A program made the position numbers and the translations under genes. From Asticcacaulis sp. (GTDB lineage: Bacteria > Pseudomonadota > Alphaproteobacteria > Caulobacterales > Caulobacteraceae): a stretch of DNA of 64,000 nt. Of the stretch, positions 58,471-64,000 are shown piece by piece (positions within the stretch are counted from its first letter, which is position 1; each line of letters opens with the position of its first letter). The stretch is from contig JANQAC010000001.1 of assembly GCA_024707255.1 (NCBI GenBank), positions 124,001 to 188,000 on the forward strand. Reading direction: 5' to 3'. Under the pieces are notes generated by a model. It made no database searches. It worked only from the letters and a program-made list of their open reading frames with translations, and was not told the DNA's origin.

Positions 58471-58702
58471 GGCTTCGACTTGCAGCAGTACATAGCCCTT
58501 TGGCGCGCCTCATTTCCTGTGCCAGTATAGATCTGCATGCACGATGCCGGCCGGCGGGAGCCGAGCGTCAATCGGTGGGCTCAATCACCCTGACGCCGGA
58601 CAGGCAAATGAAAATTGCGTTCCAAGACCGCTTGATCATCATTAGATTGATTTAAAAGGGCGAGAGTAGCAAGCGCCTCCATTGCCGATTGGCGGCGGTT
58701 AT

Positions 58703-59527
58703 TTACCACGCAACCTTTTCAGGCAGGAACTCGGCGAACAGATCATCGTAATAGGGCTTTAGCTTGGCCAGATCCGGCTTGGCATGACCTTTCGAGTAAA
58801 GGTCGTACCTGTTGAATTTCAGCACCCATTCCAGCATGGCGCGATCCTTATCATTGCACAGGTGATCGTAACCGCCATGCTTGTGCCACGGATAGAAGGA
58901 ATGGAAGCGCAGCATATAGAGCGCCTCATCCGGCAGATAAGGCTTCATCACCTCGGCAATATAGCCATCGTGGCCGAATGACATATGCACTGTCTCAAGA
59001 CCACAATTGGGTTCGTAAATACCATATTTGGTCTGGTATTCTGGTACGTTACGATCCGGGTTGCCTGCAAAATATTCATGAAAGACAATGTGCTCCGACC
59101 AGGCGCAGCCCACCGGATATGTATCCCCAACCACGCCCCATTGCGGTTCACCCCACAGGCAAAGGCATTTACCCAGGTCGTGCAGAAAGCCGGTCAGGAT
59201 CATCCAGCGCGGCAGTCCGTCACGGCGCATGGCCTCCGAGGTTTGCAAAAGGTGATCGGTCTGGGTCAGATCGGTATCCGGATCGCTCTCATCGACCAGA
59301 GCATTGAGAAATTCAGCGGCGTCCCATATCGACTTCTGCCCCCTTGTCAGGCCGAAATATTCGGCCTCCTTGCGCAGCACATAGTCAACCGTCATCTGCT
59401 CGTGATTATTGCGATAAAATTGAGCGACGCCCGGCACGGCAGCCGCGTCATACTGACGAAATTCGTCCTCGCTCTTGCCTTCCTTATAGCGACTTTCATC
59501 AGCAGCCTGTGTGGCGCTTGCACCCAT
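58703..59527 (-). CDS. myo-Inositol oxygenase
   Basis: A 274-residue HD-domain di-iron oxygenase of the MIOX family. All metal-ligand blocks are present: TDHLLQTSEAMR, LTGFLHDLGK, ETVHMSFGHDGYIAEVMKPY, LYMLRFHSFYPWHKHGGY and the C-terminal KFNRYDLYSK. It cleaves myo-inositol with O2 to D-glucuronate. The start has a strong ribosome binding site (gaggagacgcaatt). MIOX is mainly known from eukaryotes, and bacterial copies are scattered. It is divergent from a small membrane protein and a GRP-type permease, with LacI beyond. Confidence 0.95.
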   Translation of the reverse strand: MGASATQAADESRYKEGKSEDEFRQYDAAAVPGVAQFYRNNHEQMTVDYVLRKEAEYFGLTRGQKSIWDAAEFLNALVDESDPDTDLTQTDHLLQTSEAMRRDGLPRWMILTGFLHDLGKCLCLWGEPQWGVVGDTYPVGCAWSEHIVFHEYFAGNPDRNVPEYQTKYGIYEPNCGLETVHMSFGHDGYIAEVMKPYLPDEALYMLRFHSFYPWHKHGGYDHLCNDKDRAMLEWVLKFNRYDLYSKGHAKPDLAKLKPYYDDLFAEFLPEKVAW

Positions 59528-59561
59528 AATTGCGTCTCCTCTGATCTTATGTGATCTTGTT

Positions 59562-59579
59562 TACGTTATCGCTTACGTA
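59562..59579. promoter_or_regulatory. Candidate LacI-type operator upstream of MIOX
   Basis: tacgttatcgcttacgta is an 18-bp imperfect palindrome with the central CG typical of LacI-family sites. It lies 35 bp upstream of the MIOX start, between divergent units, with a LacI gene 1.7 kb away. Confidence 0.5.
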
Positions 59580-59732
59580 TTTTATTTTCGCAAGACATCA
59601 TTAGCCTCAAAATCTGCCTTGATACATTACCAATCTCACCTTGACACATTCTACGTAATGGGTAACGTTCCGTGGGCGCCCCAAACCTTCCCACAGAGAG
59701 AATGGACGGGCCCACAGGAAATGAGGAAACTG

Positions 59733-59852
59733 ATGAACGAACGGCAGACGACCAGGTCGCCCATAGTGCGCGCGGTATTCACCGATATTCAATTCTGGGT
59801 CCCCGTGCTGGTTCTGGCCTGCGGCATACTTCTCCTGGCGCTCATCCACTGA
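59733..59852 (+). CDS. Small single-span membrane protein, 39 aa
   Basis: A 39-residue protein starting MNERQTTRSPIVRAVFTDIQ and containing one hydrophobic span (FWVPVLVLACGILLLALIH). The start is set by the ribosome binding site gaggaaactg directly before ATG 59733; longer in-frame starts (59658, 59721) exist. It lies 49 bp upstream of the GRP permease on the same strand and may be an accessory subunit of it, though this is inference. Confidence 0.65.
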   Translation: MNERQTTRSPIVRAVFTDIQFWVPVLVLACGILLLALIH

Positions 59853-59901
59853 AACACCCCCTGAATCCATATAAAAACCTGGGAAAGAAAGGACCGCCAT
59901 C

Positions 59902-61185
59902 ATGGCGTCTTCACAAAAGACGGCTGCGGCAGCGGCCAATCCTCAACACGTGCTGGGCGTCTTATGCGGTCTGGCTGCCGGCGCCTGGCTCGGCGCGGCG
60001 GAAGCGCCGACCAAGCTGGTCGCGGCGGGTTTTTCGCCTTTCGCCATATCCCTGTGCATGGTGGCGGGCGTCTTTACTGCGCGCTGGACCTTCCCGACCC
60101 TGATGAAAGGCACAGGCTTTGTGTTTTCGGACATAGCCAGCAAACCTCACCTTATCGTCTGGGCGCTTCTGGCGGGCGCTCTGTGGGCTGTCGCCAACAC
60201 GCTGACCGTGTTCGCCATTCGTGATGTCGGCCTCGCTACGGCCTTTCCTTTGTGGAACACCAATTCCCTGATAGGTCTGTTATGGGGCTGCCTGCTGTTC
60301 CGTGAAATGCGGGGGGCAGGCGCGCGCACCACCAGCAAGGTGATATTCGGCACCCTGGCCATTATCGCCGCCGCCATTATGCTGGGCTTCAGCACGCTTC
60401 ACGATCCGGGCGCCTCACCACATGCCATACGTGGCCTGGCTGCCGCTGCTGGCGCCAGCCTGATGTGGGGCACCATGTATGTGCCTTACCGCAAAGCCTA
60501 TCTGAGCGGCATGAACCCGCTCTCCTTCGTCACCATCTTTACCTTCGGCGAACTGGGCACCATGCTGGCCCTGACCTGGTGTTTCGATGGCGGCGCGCAT
60601 TCCTCCGCTATGCAGCTTATTCATAGCCGTCAGGTGCTGTTCTGGTTGTTCCTGGGTGGCTTTGTGTGGGTGATTGGCGATCTGTTTCAGCAATTCGCCA
60701 CGAAATATCTCGGCATCAGCCGCGGCATTCCCCTGTCCAACACCAATCAGTTATGGGGATTGGCTTGGGGCGCGCTTGTGTTTGGAGAACTGGCCGGCGC
60801 CGATACATTACATCTTGGCCTGGTCGCCGGCGGATCGCTGCTTATGATCTTCGGGGCGCTGGCCATCAGCACGGCGTCGGCCGGCGCGAACGAGATGAGC
60901 CGCCGCGATGAAGCCTTGCGACGCGAGTGCGACCGCTATGGCCTTGATTACCAAGAAGCGCTGAAAGCGCAAAATGGCGACGAGGCCAAGGGGCCGCGTG
61001 CCCGGCGCTGGTGGGACTGGGTCATAGTGACGGCCGCTGTCGGCCTGTTCGCCTGGCTGGCCGCCGATGCAGTTGTCCCCCCGCTGGCTATGAATTGGGC
61101 CTGGGTTGCGGTCCTGTGCGCCATCCTGCTGGTGGCGCTGGCAGCAGGCTGCTGGGCACTGTGGACGCGCACGCGTTTCAGTTAG
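59902..61185 (+). CDS. GRP-family (GlcU/RhaT-like) sugar permease
   Basis: A 427-residue protein with about ten membrane spans in a DMT-type fold. GAWLGAAEAPTKLVAAGFSP, FPLWNTNSLIGLLWGCLLF and GIPLSNTNQLWGLAWGALVFGE are the glucose/ribose/rhamnose porter hallmarks. A cytosolic basic insert (SRRDEALRRECDRYGLDYQE) precedes the last spans. From its position near MIOX and LacI the substrate may be inositol or a related sugar, but this is not shown by the sequence. Confidence 0.85.
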   Translation: MASSQKTAAAAANPQHVLGVLCGLAAGAWLGAAEAPTKLVAAGFSPFAISLCMVAGVFTARWTFPTLMKGTGFVFSDIASKPHLIVWALLAGALWAVANTLTVFAIRDVGLATAFPLWNTNSLIGLLWGCLLFREMRGAGARTTSKVIFGTLAIIAAAIMLGFSTLHDPGASPHAIRGLAAAAGASLMWGTMYVPYRKAYLSGMNPLSFVTIFTFGELGTMLALTWCFDGGAHSSAMQLIHSRQVLFWLFLGGFVWVIGDLFQQFATKYLGISRGIPLSNTNQLWGLAWGALVFGELAGADTLHLGLVAGGSLLMIFGALAISTASAGANEMSRRDEALRRECDRYGLDYQEALKAQNGDEAKGPRARRWWDWVIVTAAVGLFAWLAADAVVPPLAMNWAWVAVLCAILLVALAAGCWALWTRTRFS

Positions 61186-61267
61186 GCCGTCCTGGCGTCT
61201 GGACGCCGTTACGGAAGCGTGTGAATAGACTGAACAACAGGTTCAACGCACTTTAAAAGTTCCCTCA

Positions 61268-62274
61268 ATGGTGGTCAGGCTCAAAGACATAGCCCGCGAT
61301 CTCGGCGTTTCGACGGTTACCGTCTCAAAGGTATTGCGCGGCCGGACCGACATCGGTCAGAAAACCCGCGAGCGCGTTCTGAAACGAATGAACGAGCTGA
61401 ACTATCAGCCCAATATGCTGGCGCGCGCCCTCGCGGGGGGCGTTCCTATGCGGTCGGGTTGGTGGTGCCGGATCTGGTCCATCCCTTCTTCGGCGAATTC
61501 GCCCGTTCATTGGCAGGAGCGCTGCGTTCGGAAGGTCTGGTGCTGGTCCTGGCGTCGTCCGAAGAAGATCCGGATATCGAAGAACAGGAAATCCAGACCC
61601 TTTTGACGCGCGGCGTCGATGTCCTGCTGGTCGCCTCATGCCGTCCGGCAGCGCATCCCCCAAAGGCTCTGACGGAAACCACCACGCCCGTTGTGCTCAT
61701 TGACCGTCATTTTCCAAAATTGCCGATGGATTTCGTCGGCACCAACGACCTCATGGTGGGTGAACTCGCTGCGCGCCACCTGGCCGGCATCGGGCGCAGA
61801 CGGATCGCTCATATTGGCGGGCGCGGCATCAGTCCGACGGCGGACCGCCTTAAAGGCTTTCAGCGCGCCCTGGCCGCGGCGGGTATCGAACTGCCCAAAC
61901 CTTATGTGGTGACGCGTGATCGCTTTGAAGAAAGCGGCGATGCGACCGGCTACCATGCCATGCAGGAATTGCTGTCCTTGCGCGAACCGCCGGACGCCGT
62001 CTTCTGCTACAATGACTTGTCAGCCATTGGCGCCATGGACGCGGCGATGCAGGCCGGTCTGCGCATTCCGCAGGATATCGCTTTCATCGGCTGCGGCAAC
62101 CTGCGTTACGCCGATTATCTGCGTGTGCCCCTGACCTCCGTTGACCAGAGTAGTCACCGGCTCGGAGATATGGCGGCGAAACGCGTTCTCGATCTGAGCA
62201 CAGGCGCCGGCGGTGCGCCGCAAACCCTTCGCCTGGAACCGCGGTTGATTGTCCGTAAGTCAACCGTTGCCTGA
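61268..62274 (+). CDS. LacI family transcriptional regulator, one-base frameshift
   Basis: Two frames together give ~335 residues. The HTH VRLKDIARDLGVSTVTVSKV and NYQPNMLARALAGG are followed in the next frame by GLVVPDLVHPFFGEFARSLA, GGRGISPTADRLKGF and DAVFCYNDLSAIGAMDAAMQ. The break is at the G6 run 61435-61440; G7 would give ALAGGRSYAVGLVVPD, the classic hinge-to-core sequence. It probably controls the neighbouring permease and MIOX genes in response to a sugar. Confidence 0.9.
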
Positions 62275-62373
62275 ATTACTGTTCAAATTTTCAGAAAAAT
62301 CTTCTTAGAACTGCAAAAGTCGTGAACTCTTGCGCCTCGATGATGGCGCTCATTTCGAAGCCGGTTGATATTC

Positions 62374-63582
62374 TTAAGGAATAAGAGACCGAAATTCGGC
62401 TGCTCCGCACTCGGCTTTTTTCTCGCAAAGTGGAATGGGAATGCGGGTGGATGCCTTGCTTCCGAGTGGCGTAAGGTACCGCATGTCATCAAGCGAGGGG
62501 GAGCGGAAACGCACATGCACGAATTCCCGTCCGGCGCCATCACGCCAGAGTTCAAAAATCAGCGCGCCGCCGGGCGGAGGATCATCGGCGGCAAACCCCT
62601 GGGCCTGCCAGTGCAAGCCCAAGGCGCCGCCCACATAGGCGATATTGCCGTCATGACCGACCAGAAGGGTGTAAGGACTGGCATCCGGATCAAACAAGGC
62701 CGCCTCAATGTCTTTCAAAAGCCCGCCAGCCGCATAGGTCGCCACGGCTTTCGGGCGGGCAATCAACCGGAATTCTTCGGCGTGTAGGGCCGACAAGGCG
62801 GTAATCTGCCTTTCGTTCACCTTGCCCCAGCCCACCTCAGTCATCGGGAAACCATTCGCGTATTCCAGCATAAGAATTTGCGACAGGCTGGAGGCCATCT
62901 TCAGGGCGCCGCTTACCTTTGGATCATGGCCACTGACATCCAGAACCGAGGGCATGTCGGTCAGGCTGCAAACCTTATCGGCCTCACAACCCGGCTGGCT
63001 TTTCAGGTTCAGAACCTCACTCAAAAGCGCGTAATCGGATTGATGAGCCTTATCAACGGCGGCCATGCCGCCCGACGGCAGCGCCTCGTCCGTCAAATCC
63101 TTCCTATCCAGTGGCGGCGACACCACATCCGCGTTAAACGGCGAAAACCGCGCATCGGCATGGCCTTCGCCGGCATGTTCCACCTTAAGACCACAGCCTT
63201 TAAATGCCGTGCCGGCGTAGATCTCAGCCGACCTGATTGTGCGCTGATCCGTATCCGCCACAATATGTATGGCGCCCGCCCGCGGGCAAGCCGGCCCCAA
63301 TAAGCCTGTATAAGTCAAACGGTCGAATTCGGCGATGCGGGCAATGGCCTGCTCGCCGTGAGGGGTCAGGCTGGCCGGCGGCACAGTCCAGACCGGCCAG
63401 GCCTGATCGGTGAGTTCTCTCGGCAGAGGCGGGTCATTGTTCGGCCGCTTTATGCCGTGACGCATCAGGATGACCACCCTTTCGAGCGTCAGGTTTTTCT
63501 CCTCTGCAAAGGCTGCTGAGTGCGGAAGGGCCACCAGGCACAGGAAAAGGGCTGCGAAGGTCAGGATGCGGAATGGGATCAT
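62374..63582 (-). CDS. Periplasmic histidine acid phosphatase (phytase/glucose-1-phosphatase type)
   Basis: A 402-residue protein with a signal peptide ending near SAAFAEE. The phosphate-binding and nucleophile motif RHGIKRP is at 41-47 and the proton-donor pair HD at 310-311 (LLVGHDGN). Both are the defining motifs of branch 2 histidine phosphatases such as AppA/Agp. It releases phosphate from phytate or sugar phosphates in the periplasm. Its start overlaps the GH92 stop by 4 bp, so the two are in one operon. Confidence 0.92.
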   Translation of the reverse strand: MIPFRILTFAALFLCLVALPHSAAFAEEKNLTLERVVILMRHGIKRPNNDPPLPRELTDQAWPVWTVPPASLTPHGEQAIARIAEFDRLTYTGLLGPACPRAGAIHIVADTDQRTIRSAEIYAGTAFKGCGLKVEHAGEGHADARFSPFNADVVSPPLDRKDLTDEALPSGGMAAVDKAHQSDYALLSEVLNLKSQPGCEADKVCSLTDMPSVLDVSGHDPKVSGALKMASSLSQILMLEYANGFPMTEVGWGKVNERQITALSALHAEEFRLIARPKAVATYAAGGLLKDIEAALFDPDASPYTLLVGHDGNIAYVGGALGLHWQAQGFAADDPPPGGALIFELWRDGAGREFVHVRFRSPSLDDMRYLTPLGSKASTRIPIPLCEKKAECGAAEFRSLIP

Positions 63583-64000
63583 TGCGTGGTTATAGGGTTT
63601 GGGGGGCTGGTAAACTTATTTGCCCATGTGCCGGGCATTGGCGCCATATCGAGGTCAAGCGTGCCGCCTGAAACGATTTCCTTATGGGTTAGCCAGGCGC
63701 GGTCCAGGGCTTTGCCGTTCAGGCGCGCGGCGACCACATATATATTGTCGCCAGAATTATTGTGGGCGCGGACGGTGAAGCTCTTCCCGCCTTCGAGATG
63801 GATGGTACTGGCGGTAAAGAGGGGTGAACCAATATAGTAAAAGGGTTGTCCGGCATTGGGATAGAGGCCGATGGCGTTCCAGACAAACCATGACGACATG
63901 GCGCCGGCATCATCATTGCCGGGCAGGCCCGTATGTTTCAGACTATAGTTATCCGCCATGATCTGGCGAACGCGTTTTGCGGTCCTGTCCGGTCGACCGG
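63579..64000 (-). CDS. Glycoside hydrolase family 92 (alpha-mannosidase), C-terminal part
   Basis: The last ~140 codons of a GH92 enzyme; the 5' part lies beyond the window. TGLPGNDDAGAMSSWFVWNA and GLYPNAGQPFYYIGSPLF are the family's hallmark motif with the catalytic-region Asp pair, followed by the C-terminal beta-sandwich. GH92 enzymes are calcium-dependent exo-alpha-mannosidases. It is first in the unit with the phosphatase. Confidence 0.93.
   Translation of the reverse strand, partial: GRPDRTAKRVRQIMADNYSLKHTGLPGNDDAGAMSSWFVWNAIGLYPNAGQPFYYIGSPLFTASTIHLEGGKSFTVRAHNNSGDNIYVVAARLNGKALDRAWLTHKEIVSGGTLDLDMAPMPGTWANKFTSPPNPITTQ

Overview
The window looks like a chromosomal segment of an alphaproteobacterium, most plausibly of the family Caulobacteraceae (Asticcacaulis, Caulobacter or Brevundimonas relatives). 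This is inferred from the coding style, the aerobic cobaltochelatase pair CobS/CobT close to a J-domain protein and BolA, and the CydABX/CydDC arrangement; no rRNA or other decisive marker is present. Coding density is high, GC is high, and ATGA-type gene overlaps are common.

Layout. 1-5.7 kb: minus-strand genes for a membrane-anchored AraC regulator (cut by the window edge), an esterase-like phytase-family protein, a small unknown protein, CobT, CobS and a GFA-family protein. 5.8-12.4 kb: a GNAT acetyltransferase, a J-domain protein, BolA, a cobalamin riboswitch controlling a BtuB-like receptor, moaDEC, and a nucleotide-sugar dehydratase. 12.4-18.8 kb: cytochrome bd oxidase genes cydA-cydB-cydX, divergent from the cydDC exporter. 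18.8-23.9 kb: a TetR-controlled NodT/EmrA/EmrB tripartite efflux system with an 18-bp operator in two inverted copies. 24-34.7 kb: an isoaspartyl peptidase, a polysaccharide deacetylase, a complete aromatic amino acid route (transaminase, Hpd, HmgA, FahA, MaiA, Rieske protein), an EamA exporter and a GH18 protein. 35-44.9 kb: a lone PaaC-like protein, then a likely lysine/pipecolate/glutarate catabolic cluster (ketimine reductase, LysR, pipecolate-oxidase-like flavoprotein, ALDH7, glutaryl-CoA dehydrogenase, class III CoA-transferase, ThDP enzyme).

45-54.8 kb holds the most unusual locus: a roughly 2,200-residue protein built almost wholly from a Thr/Ser-rich octapeptide (consensus L-T-T-T-Q-L-x-G), organised in higher-order repeats of about 1.55 kb. 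UDP-xylose synthase lies directly upstream, with a TPR/SPINDLY-type (GT41) glycosyltransferase divergent from it. Together they suggest a dedicated O-glycosylation module for a giant repeat protein.

54.8-64 kb begins with a 50-nt 3' fragment of tRNA-Arg(ACG), a typical integration scar. It continues with GH59, decayed thiolase and SDR remnants, myo-inositol oxygenase, a small membrane protein, a GRP-type sugar permease, LacI, a phytase-like histidine acid phosphatase and GH92. This looks like an acquired glycan/inositol phosphate region.

Reading frames are broken by single-base indels in at least eleven loci (about 17 events), many in homopolymers such as G6 or T5. The uncorrected frames join into full-length family proteins, so most are probably consensus errors. 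Such genes are given as one feature with the break noted.
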